From Deltaproteobacteria bacterium (GTDB lineage: Bacteria > Desulfobacterota > Dissulfuribacteria > Dissulfuribacterales > UBA3076), in the NCBI GenBank assembly GCA_030605675.1, contig JAUWHV010000100.1:1-7287 (forward strand): DNA of 7,287 bases, written 5' to 3'. The notes under the pieces are model-generated. The model saw only the letters and a list, made by a program, of their open reading frames with translations. It was not told the DNA's origin and made no database searches. The translations under genes were made by a program, and so were the position numbers. Below, in pieces: positions 1-5,549 of this stretch; the stretch's first letter is position 1; the number at the start of each line of letters is the position of its first letter.

Positions 1-281
1 TCATGATCCCATATCACTATCTCTAAGACATCCCGCGGGCCGATTTCATAATCCTCCTTGTCAGTCTCCGTATGGAGAATAAGAGCCGGGGCCTTTTCTT
101 GGAAAATCTCTCCGATATTTTCTATTTCAGACGCTTCTTCCTCTATTATTGTTTTTTCAACATTTTCTATTTCAGGTATGGTGGGATAACGCGCACAGGA
201 GAGAAGAAAAATGGAACAAAAAAAGGCCAAAACGAAAACACCAAAGACAGAACTATGTTGTATGCAATTAAATCTAGACAT
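1..281 (-). CDS. Polysaccharide export (OPX/Wza-type) outer-membrane lipoprotein, N-terminal part, cut by window edge
   Basis: The ATG at 281-279 opens 93 codons that continue past base 1. Residues 1-28 form a lipoprotein signal peptide: a short basic start, a hydrophobic run (VFGVFVLAFF) and the lipobox L26-L27-S28-C29, so Cys29 should be lipidated. Residues 33-66 are an acidic linker with about ten Glu and a partial internal repeat (EIENV, EIENI). Residues 78-93, DYEIGPRDVLEIVIWD then H, match the opening motif of the polysaccharide export domain (Poly_export/PES), usually written Y-x-I-G-P-G-D-x-L-x-I-x-V-W. Family members form the outer-membrane or periplasmic ring through which capsule or exopolysaccharide leaves the cell. 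It lies downstream of a beta-barrel gene in the same direction, as expected for an export locus. There is no Shine-Dalgarno before the ATG. An in-frame stop lies at 380-378, and the only alternative is a GTG at 377 that would lead through repeats. The motif call is firm; the exact polymer is unknown. Confidence 0.85.
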   Translation of the reverse strand, partial: MSRFNCIQHSSVFGVFVLAFFCSIFLLSCARYPTIPEIENVEKTIIEEEASEIENIGEIFQEKAPALILHTETDKEDYEIGPRDVLEIVIWDH

Positions 282-288
282 ATTATAG

Positions 289-322
289 GGGTTCAGAGGT
301 TCAAGGTTCAAAGGTTCAGGGT
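289..322. repeat. Short tandem repeat of GGTTCAA-type 7-8-mers
   Basis: On the plus strand the motif GGTTCA recurs four times in 34 bases (GGTTCAG, AGGTTCAA, GGTTCAA, AGGTTCAG), with unit length switching between 7 and 8. It ends only a few bases upstream of the OPX start codon (minus strand, 281), so it occupies the place where a ribosome binding site is expected. Degenerate 7-8-mer arrays of this kind are known as intergenic elements in several bacterial groups. Their function is unknown. Confidence 0.75.
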
Positions 323-325
323 TAC

Positions 326-365
326 CTTTGCGAACTTTGCGCCTTGAGCGAAGCGGGCGGTGAAA
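326..365. repeat. CTTTGCG 9-bp-period direct repeat followed by a GC-rich segment
   Basis: CTTTGCG occurs at 326-332 and 335-341, giving a 9-bp period. It is followed by GCCTTGAGCGAAGCGGGCGG, which can partly fold back on itself. It looks like a dispersed intergenic repeat rather than coding sequence; copies elsewhere cannot be judged from this window. Confidence 0.4.
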
Positions 366-433
366 AGATACTCCCACTTACCTGCATGGCAAAGCTAAGA
401 CCAATCAGCATAGCTGAAGGTTTAAGGGATTAA

Positions 434-1702
434 TTAAAAGGCAAGGGATATCTTGCCTGCTATTATATTTGTCCTGTAATCCTCATTATCAAAGTTGGAA
501 TCATTATCCACATAACTATAACTTACCTTACATCCGAGCCAGTCCTGGATCTGGTAATTAACACCGACACCGAAGCGTATGCGATCATCATCCCTTCTCT
601 TTCCGGCCCTTCCTTTTTCCTGGTAGTCGTCATTAGTGTAAGATACGTGAGCATTGGCTGTTATCTTATGGGTGAGCTTATGGTCTAAGGAGAGTGTCCC
701 CCTGGTGGAAACATAGTACGTTCCGTAAACCGCCTCCTCTTGAGTAACTGAAGTATCAACAGGCTTTCTGAATCCATTTAAACCAAAAGTAGTGTAAGAG
801 GTAAATTTATATGCCAGATCCCCTTTCATCCCGAAGCCGTCAAAATCATCTATGTTGCCATCGTAATTTCTGTACGTATAACCGCCCTTGATTGTTCCGG
901 TGATCTTTGAGGTTGCTTCCCAGGTCAGGCCCAGCCATAAACGCTGAGTGTCGGAGTCAGTTGATGGAAGTCCCATGTCCTTATTATTTATATTGGTATA
1001 GCCGTATTCAACAAGGGCTGAGGTCAGGGGTAAAAAACGGTAAAAAAGGTCAAAACCGGCCTCATTTTTAGTGTAATTATCCAGTTCGGGATCAGGCTGC
1101 CAGGATTTGTGAAAGCTATTGAAGTCCCTGAGTTCATTCCTGTAAAAACCTTTTATCTTATAGCGATTGGCAAGCTTGTATGATGCATCAAGAAAGAAGC
1201 GGTTCTGGTAGTAGTCATTCCTGATATCATCTTCTGAATCAGGTGCAACGGAATCACGTGCCCAATTGTCACCAATCTGAACGTTTATTCTATTAAAGTC
1301 CAAATCAAGCATGATATTGGCAAAATAATTGTCCGCTTCATAATTCTGATGACGTGAAGGTTCGATAAATTCAGCCCGGCAATCCATATTTAATAGATGT
1401 TTTTGTAAAGGAAGCTGAAAGGCGATCCCGGGAGAAATAGTTGTTATGGCAGACCCTGTTTCCCCTTTATCCTCATTGTATATATTATCGTTATATTCCT
1501 CCTTAACACTCAGTGAAGGATGAATATCGAGTTGACCAATGTGAATATTACCTGCCGGTTCTGTGGCCAAAGTAAGAAGTGGGGCCAAAAGAAAGGCAAA
1601 AAATACCAAAGACGAAAAAACCCTTTTCCAATATTTTTCTATTACAGGGAATACGTTCATATCCTTTTTTATTAGACTAACTCTATTAGCAACTAGGACC
1701 AT
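434..1702 (-). CDS. Outer-membrane beta-barrel protein of an exopolysaccharide export locus (putative beta-barrel porin 2 type)
   Basis: The 422-residue ORF has a signal peptide (hydrophobic run about 30-45, likely cleavage T44-L45-A46|T47). The mature part is almost entirely alternating aromatic/polar strands with Asp/Asn-rich turns, and it ends in ...GKISLAF. A C-terminal Phe is the usual signal for BAM-dependent barrel assembly. The mature start (about residues 60-92: HPSLSVKEEYNDNIY, then TTISPGI) resembles the beta-barrel porins found in exopolysaccharide and PEP-CTERM loci. Roughly 375 mature residues would suit a barrel of 16-18 strands. It sits between a FecR-like gene and an OPX lipoprotein gene, so a role as the outer-membrane exit pore for a polymer is inferred. 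The start is uncertain. Met1 (1702) follows two tandem stops of the preceding gene and lacks a Shine-Dalgarno. Met15 (1660-1658) gives a more typical signal peptide, but its AAGGA is only 1 nt away. Confidence 0.82.
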   Translation of the reverse strand: MVLVANRVSLIKKDMNVFPVIEKYWKRVFSSLVFFAFLLAPLLTLATEPAGNIHIGQLDIHPSLSVKEEYNDNIYNEDKGETGSAITTISPGIAFQLPLQKHLLNMDCRAEFIEPSRHQNYEADNYFANIMLDLDFNRINVQIGDNWARDSVAPDSEDDIRNDYYQNRFFLDASYKLANRYKIKGFYRNELRDFNSFHKSWQPDPELDNYTKNEAGFDLFYRFLPLTSALVEYGYTNINNKDMGLPSTDSDTQRLWLGLTWEATSKITGTIKGGYTYRNYDGNIDDFDGFGMKGDLAYKFTSYTTFGLNGFRKPVDTSVTQEEAVYGTYYVSTRGTLSLDHKLTHKITANAHVSYTNDDYQEKGRAGKRRDDDRIRFGVGVNYQIQDWLGCKVSYSYVDNDSNFDNEDYRTNIIAGKISLAF

Positions 1703-1705
1703 TTA

Positions 1706-2470
1706 TCACGAAGAAGGACTGTGAGGTGGCTCGGGTGGTGGCTCAGGCGGTTCAGGTGGCTCAGGCGGAGCCGGAGCTGGCGGGGCCGGTGGTTCGGGCG
1801 GAGCCGGTGGCGCAGGAGGTGCAGGCGCCGGAGGTACGGGGGCCGGCGGCGCAGGGGCCGGCGGCGAAGGAGGTTCTCCCGGAGAAGCTGTGGTTGCCTC
1901 CCCTTGCTGAACAGGTACTGTCTGTCCTTCAGATGTCACCTCAACCGTTCCGGTAACAGCAATCACCGTTGCCGCTCCTGTCTCAGTATCCACACTGGCA
2001 GCCATGGTTGCTCCTTCCGGAACCGTGGTCGTAGTGGTCCCGGCCACAACCTGCACCGTACCGGTAATAGCCGTCACGGATGCTGCCCCGGTCTCATGAT
2101 TTACATTTACGGACATGGCCGCTCCTTCCGGAACCGTGGTCGTAGTGGTTCCGGCCACAACCTGTACCGTACCCGAATAGATTTTAATTGATGCCGCATC
2201 GGTGCGAGGATCAATAAAAGCAGCAATCGTTTCACCGGAAGACAATTTAAAAGTGCGCCAGCCATCCCCTGCGGAGACATTTAATATCTCCCCATCAGCA
2301 ATGATGATGGTTTGCCCTTGTTCATTGACGCTGATCGTTACGGTGGAAATTTTTTCAGCCGCAAAAACAAGATGAAACTGGAATACTGAAAACACAAAAA
2401 AGGTTAAACAAGCAATAATTTTAAGGAGCTTTTCCCCCAAATCTACAGACCTTTTTTCAATTTTATTCAT
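1706..2470 (-). CDS. Secreted FecR-like repeat protein with a proline-rich C-terminal tail
   Basis: The 254-residue protein starts at an ATG preceded by a strong AGGAGG. Residues 1-38 are a long signal peptide (basic start, hydrophobic 18-36, cleavage after A37-A38). Residues 40-99 are beta-rich and include a GDGWRTFKLSSGE segment like FecR-type domains. Residues 100-136 and 137-173 are two copies of a 37-residue unit (GTVQVVAGTTTTTVPEGA...ETGAA.V.A.TGTV), followed by a decayed third copy at 174-190. The tail from 197 to 250 is about half proline (PAP, PEP and one PPP) with Glu towards the end. The protein is likely periplasmic or surface-associated; the tail could span periplasm or cell wall as in TonB-like linkers. 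FecR-like proteins often sit beside OPX and beta-barrel genes in exopolysaccharide loci, which suggests a structural or assembly role. It has no transmembrane anchor after the signal and no sigma-factor partner nearby, so classic FecR signalling is unlikely. Confidence 0.75.
   Translation of the reverse strand: MNKIEKRSVDLGEKLLKIIACLTFFVFSVFQFHLVFAAEKISTVTISVNEQGQTIIIADGEILNVSAGDGWRTFKLSSGETIAAFIDPRTDAASIKIYSGTVQVVAGTTTTTVPEGAAMSVNVNHETGAASVTAITGTVQVVAGTTTTTVPEGATMAASVDTETGAATVIAVTGTVEVTSEGQTVPVQQGEATTASPGEPPSPPAPAPPAPVPPAPAPPAPPAPPEPPAPPAPAPPEPPEPPEPPPEPPHSPSS
1721..1882 (-). repeat. Low-complexity proline-rich coding tract
   Basis: This encodes residues 197-250 of the FecR-like protein, dominated by CCN and GCN codons in PAP and PEP units. 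The plus strand is correspondingly crowded with GG pairs (GGTGG, GGCGG, GGGGCC). Long forward open frames across this tract are a by-product of its composition and are not genes. Confidence 0.8.
1952..2173 (-). repeat. Two tandem 111-bp coding repeats
   Basis: Two in-frame 111-bp units (2173-2063 and 2062-1952) encode the 37-residue repeats of the FecR-like protein. Within them, about 50-60 bases starting at plus-strand 2010 and 2121 are nearly identical (shared GCTCCTTCCGGAACCGTGG and beyond, differing at only a few sites). This suggests fairly recent duplication or gene conversion. Confidence 0.85.
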
Positions 2471-2476
2471 TTCATC

Positions 2477-2482
2477 CCTCCT
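2477..2482 (-). promoter_or_regulatory. Ribosome binding site of the FecR-like gene
   Basis: AGGAGG on the minus strand lies 6 nt upstream of the ATG at 2470. It is the best Shine-Dalgarno in the left arm and fixes the start of the FecR-like gene. Confidence 0.85.
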
Positions 2483-2610
2483 GTCCTATACTTACTATTT
2501 ACCTACATCGGGATCTCATGCAAAACCTGAAACTGTTTTTATTGGGGGATTCTTGAGTACCCACTCCCTATTGAATGGACTTTTTACGAGTGCATCAAGT
2601 ATATAAATAT

Positions 2611-2638
2611 TTTATAATACCACTGATCTTTTAGTCAA
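2611..2638 (-). promoter_or_regulatory. Probable sigma-70 promoter of the export operon
   Basis: On the minus strand, TTGACT (2638-2633) is followed after 16 nt by TATAAA (2616-2611), each five of six matches to consensus. Transcription would start near 2604, giving a leader of about 130 nt before the FecR-like gene. No other promoter in the spacer fits this operon as well. It is a sequence match only. Confidence 0.55.
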
Positions 2639-2655
2639 TAAGAAAAAAATAATAC

Positions 2656-2687
2656 AGTTCGTAGTTGGAAGTTCGTAGTTCGTGGTT
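2656..2687. repeat. Heptamer tandem repeat (AGTTCGT)
   Basis: Four consecutive heptamers, AGTTCGT, AGTTGGA, AGTTCGT and AGTTCGT, run from 2656 to 2683 and are followed by a partial GGTT. The tract lies between the two divergent promoters. It is unrelated in sequence to the repeats at 289-322 and inside valS but similar in unit length. Confidence 0.8.
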
Positions 2688-2730
2688 ATCAACTCTGGCC
2701 TCTGTCTTTCATCCTGTCAAATAGAGTTCT

Positions 2731-2756
2731 GCCGCAGGCGGCTGATTCAAATCGGC
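2731..2756. repeat. Two adjacent inverted repeats upstream of valS
   Basis: GCCGCAGGCGGC (2731-2742) is a near-perfect palindrome (GCCGC/GCGGC). It directly adjoins GCTGATT-CA-AATCGGC (2741-2756), a 7-bp inverted repeat with one G-T pair. Neither is followed by a T-tract. There is no T-box signature (AGGGTGG) that would make this a valine-responsive leader. Confidence 0.5.
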
Positions 2757-2765
2757 TCCTTACTG

Positions 2766-2794
2766 TTGTCTTTTTTCTGAACCGAGGCTATTCT
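2766..2794 (+). promoter_or_regulatory. Possible sigma-70 promoter of valS-nadC
   Basis: TTGTCT (2766-2771), a 17-nt spacer and TATTCT (2789-2794) match four of six bases in each box. The start would be near 2801, about 20 nt before the valS ATG. A perfect TATAAT at 2613-2618 is an alternative -10 but has no -35 box at the right distance. Confidence 0.4.
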
Positions 2795-2812
2795 GGTCCA
2801 TAATTTTTAAAA

Positions 2813-2818
2813 AAGGAG
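2813..2818 (+). promoter_or_regulatory. Ribosome binding site of valS
   Basis: AAGGAG lies 4 nt before the ATG at 2823 and 10 nt before a second in-frame ATG at 2829. Both spacings are tolerable, so the true start could be either, a difference of two residues. Confidence 0.75.
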
Positions 2819-2822
2819 TTTA

Positions 2823-5546
2823 ATGCTAATGCCTGATGAGGCATCCAATAAGGCCCTTCCCAAGGCCTATGATTTCCGTGACGTAGAACCGCACTGGTAT
2901 GAAGAGTGGACAGAGAAAGGTCTTTTCACAGCTACGTTTGACCCTGAGCGTCCATACTTCTCCATGGTGATACCGCCTCCCAATGTCACGGGTGTACTGC
3001 ATATCGGCCACGCCCTTAACATTACTCTTCAGGATATCCTTGTTCGATACAAAAGGATGGATGGATATAACACCCTTTGGGTCCCCGGAACAGATCATGC
3101 CGGTATTGCCACACAGATTGTGGTGGAGCGCCGTCTGAATGCAGAAGGTCACTCCCGCCACGACTTCGGACGAGAGAAGTTCATAGAGAAGGTCTGGGAA
3201 TGGAAGGCCTCAAGCGGCGGCAGAATCATCGAGCAACTAAAGGGCCTTGGCTGTTCCTGTGACTGGTCAAGAGAAAGATTTACAATGGATAAGGGCCTTT
3301 CAAAGGCTGTAAGAGAGGTCTTTGTACGCCTGTATGAAGAGGGCCTTATATACAGAGGAAATTATATAATCAACTGGTGCCCGAGGTGCCACACTGCTCT
3401 TGCCGACATTGAGGTGGAGCACAAACAGACAGAAGGACGCCTGTGGTACATGCGCTATCCCCTTGCTGAAAAAGCAAAGGAAATCACCAAATCACCAAAT
3501 CACCAAATCACCAAATTCATAACCGTTGCCACCACAAGACCTGAGACCATGCTTGGAGATACGGGAGTAGCCGTACATCCGGAAGACCCCCGCTACAAGG
3601 ATTTCGTCGGCAAAGATCTTATGCTCCCGCTGCTAAACAGGCGCATACCGGTGGTGGCAGATGCGGCGGTAGAGCCCGAGTTCGGTACAGGTGCAGTAAA
3701 GGTCACCCCTGCCCACGACCTGAACGACTTTGAGATAGCAAAAAGACAGGGACTCCAATCCATCAATATCTTTGATGAAAACGCAATACTCACTGAATCT
3801 GCCGGCCAGTATGCCGGCCTCGACCGCTATGAGGCCAGGAAGCAGGTCATTGCCGACCTGAAGAAACAAGGCCTGCTGGAAAAGGAAGAGGCTTACGATT
3901 TGGCAGTGGGCATATGTTATCGCTGCAAGACAGTGGTGGAACCCAGACTTTCAAAACAGTGGTTTGTAAAGGTTGCGCCTTTGGCGGAATCTGCCCTCAA
4001 GGCAGTGAAGGATAAGCAGACCATCCTGGTCCCGGCCTCCTGGGAAAGGACATATGATGAGTGGATGACCACTATCCGGGATTGGTGCATATCCCGCCAG
4101 ATATGGTGGGGGCACCGTATCCCGGCCTGGATCTGCGCAGCCTGCGGCGAGGTCATTGTGGTAAGGGAGGAACCTAAAGCATGTCCCAAGTGCGGAAACA
4201 CTGACCTTGAGCAGGAAAGCGATGTGCTTGATACCTGGTTCAGCTCAGCCATCTGGCCCTTCTCTACCCTCGGGTGGCCTGACAAGACCCCTGAACTTGA
4301 GACTTTTTACCCCACGTCAGTGCTTATAACGAGCTTTGATATCCTGTTCTTCTGGGTGGCCAGGATGATGATGATGGGCCTTCACTTCATGGGGGATGTC
4401 CCGTTTAAGCATGTATATCTACATGCCCTTATCAGGGACATCGAGGGTAAAAAGATGAGCAAGTCAAAGGGGAATGTAATTGATCCTTTGACCATCATGG
4501 AGAAATACGGAACCGATGCGGTACGCTTCACACTGGCAGCCTTTGCAGCCCAGGGCAGGGACATAAAGCTGGCAGAAGAGAGGATCGAGGGTTACCGTCA
4601 CTTTGTTAATAAAATCTGGAACGCGGCCCGGTTTGTACTTCTTAATCTGAAAACCAGTGAAGATGCCGTGGCCGAGCCTCCTGAGCCTGATTCTTTTTCC
4701 GATCCGTCAGAAAGATGGATACTGTCACGCCTCAACCAGGTGACCGGCACTGTACGCGAGGCCCTGGATGAATTTGACTTTGATGTTGCTGCAAAAGAAC
4801 TATATCAATTTTTCTGGCATGAGTACTGCGACTGGTATCTTGAGCTTGCAAAGCCCGCGCTTACCGGAGTTGAGCCTGATCGACAGGACGCAGCCAGATG
4901 GGTAACACTCACTGTGCTTGATCACAGCCTCAGGCTCTTTCATCCCTTTATGCCCTTTGTGACAGAGGAACTCTGGCACCATCTGCCGGGGCAAAGGGAT
5001 CACATCATGGTCTCTCCCTTCCCCAAGCCTGTTGATGCCTGGAGCGATGTCCGGGCAGAAGACATAATCAAACAAGTTATGGAGGTGGTAAGTTCCATCC
5101 GAAACGCAAGATCCGAGCTTGGAATACACCCTGGGGCCAAAATCATTGTCATCGCCCTGCCACACTCTGAGAAGGCCTACGATTTTCTGGATTCCCAGGA
5201 AAAGGCCATAAATACTCTTGCCGGGGTGGAGACCCTAAACCTCCTGAAAGAAGGAGAACCACGTCCTGAGGGTGCAGCTACGGTCATACTTGAGGATCTT
5301 GAGATTTTCATACCTCTTGAGGGATTTGTGGATATTGAGGAAGAACTTCGAAAGCTCACCAAAGATGAAAAAAAGCTCGGCAAGGAGCTTGCCAAGACAG
5401 AGGCCAAGCTCAAGAATGAAAATTTCCTTTCCAAGGCACCTCAAGAGATCGTGCAAAAGGAGCGCGACAAGGTCAATAAGTTCCAGACCAAATTGAAAAA
5501 AATTGTCTCTCACAAGAAAACCCTTGAAGGCATACCCAGGAGCTAG
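2823..5546 (+). CDS. valS: Valine--tRNA ligase (valyl-tRNA synthetase)
   Basis: This cytoplasmic class I synthetase charges tRNA-Val with valine using ATP and edits mischarged threonine. Its 907 residues are a normal bacterial length. The order is: Rossmann fold with HIGH at 60-63 (PPPNVTGVLHIGH) and GTDHAGIATQ at 89-98; zinc-knuckle cysteines C186/C189 and C366/C369; the editing domain with TTRPETMLGDT (237-247) and GAVKVTPAHD (290-299); a second knuckle C438/C441 and C454/C457; KMSKS at 544-548; the anticodon-binding helical domain (about 630-760); and the C-terminal coiled-coil arm (about 837-895, rich in Lys/Glu) typical of ValRS. One oddity is a 12-residue insert, ITKSPNHQITKF (221-232), encoded by an 8-bp DNA repeat just before the editing motif. 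The loop there is variable in length in the family. nadC follows 3 nt after the stop, so they are probably co-transcribed. IleRS and LeuRS are excluded by the motif set and coiled coil. Confidence 0.98.
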   Translation: MLMPDEASNKALPKAYDFRDVEPHWYEEWTEKGLFTATFDPERPYFSMVIPPPNVTGVLHIGHALNITLQDILVRYKRMDGYNTLWVPGTDHAGIATQIVVERRLNAEGHSRHDFGREKFIEKVWEWKASSGGRIIEQLKGLGCSCDWSRERFTMDKGLSKAVREVFVRLYEEGLIYRGNYIINWCPRCHTALADIEVEHKQTEGRLWYMRYPLAEKAKEITKSPNHQITKFITVATTRPETMLGDTGVAVHPEDPRYKDFVGKDLMLPLLNRRIPVVADAAVEPEFGTGAVKVTPAHDLNDFEIAKRQGLQSINIFDENAILTESAGQYAGLDRYEARKQVIADLKKQGLLEKEEAYDLAVGICYRCKTVVEPRLSKQWFVKVAPLAESALKAVKDKQTILVPASWERTYDEWMTTIRDWCISRQIWWGHRIPAWICAACGEVIVVREEPKACPKCGNTDLEQESDVLDTWFSSAIWPFSTLGWPDKTPELETFYPTSVLITSFDILFFWVARMMMMGLHFMGDVPFKHVYLHALIRDIEGKKMSKSKGNVIDPLTIMEKYGTDAVRFTLAAFAAQGRDIKLAEERIEGYRHFVNKIWNAARFVLLNLKTSEDAVAEPPEPDSFSDPSERWILSRLNQVTGTVREALDEFDFDVAAKELYQFFWHEYCDWYLELAKPALTGVEPDRQDAARWVTLTVLDHSLRLFHPFMPFVTEELWHHLPGQRDHIMVSPFPKPVDAWSDVRAEDIIKQVMEVVSSIRNARSELGIHPGAKIIVIALPHSEKAYDFLDSQEKAINTLAGVETLNLLKEGEPRPEGAATVILEDLEIFIPLEGFVDIEEELRKLTKDEKKLGKELAKTEAKLKNENFLSKAPQEIVQKERDKVNKFQTKLKKIVSHKKTLEGIPRS
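3481..3517 (+). repeat. AAATCACC octamer repeat inside valS
   Basis: Four exact, contiguous copies of AAATCACC fill 3481-3512, followed by a partial fifth (AAATT). Because 8 is not a multiple of 3, all three frames are used in turn and the peptide period is 8 residues (ITKSPNHQ, ITK). The gene reads through without a frameshift. Confidence 0.95.
5538..5542 (+). promoter_or_regulatory. Ribosome binding site of nadC, inside the end of valS
   Basis: AGGAG within the last codons of valS lies 7 nt before the nadC ATG at 5550. With a 3-nt gap between genes this supports translation from one transcript and fixes the nadC start. Confidence 0.8.
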
Positions 5547-5549
5547 ACA

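Larger units (their letters stand above)
282..433. other. Repeat-bearing spacer between the beta-barrel and OPX genes
   Basis: This 152-base gap sits between two genes read on the minus strand. It holds two short-repeat tracts (289-322 and 326-341) and a weak inverted repeat (AGCTA/TAGCT around 393-415, 13-nt loop). I see no terminator with a U-tract, no clear promoter and no small gene with a ribosome binding site. Confidence 0.5.
2471..2822. other. Divergent intergenic region between the export operon and valS
   Basis: These 352 bases hold no gene. They contain the minus-strand promoter and leader of the export operon, an AT-rich core (2598-2620), a heptamer tract, paired inverted repeats, and the probable promoter and ribosome binding site of valS. 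A hairpin-forming segment (GAGT-ACCC-ACTC, 2555-2566) lies in the export operon leader. Confidence 0.7.

Noticed and set aside
282..311. Promoter TTGAAC-N18-TATAAT on the minus strand, with TATAAT at 287-282
   Set aside because: The -10 box touches the OPX ATG, so transcription would start inside the gene and miss the start codon. Kept only as a coincidence of the repeat.
72..347. Forward open frame of 91 codons opposite the OPX gene
   Set aside because: It lies antisense to the OPX lipoprotein signal and motif, runs into the repeat tract and has no recognisable domain.
350..430. Resemblance to a cyclic-di-GMP (GEMM) riboswitch: GGCAAAGCTAAGACC on the plus strand
   Set aside because: Only one short fragment matches, the partner half and pairing are absent, and the orientation is opposite to the genes.
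1721..2191. Forward Arg/Gly-rich and Ala/Pro/Val-rich open frames
   Set aside because: They are the reverse complement of the proline-rich and repeat coding tract; their composition is fully explained by the minus-strand gene.
2700..2822. T-box leader for valS
   Set aside because: There is no AGGGTGG T-box sequence and no terminator/antiterminator pair with a T-run.
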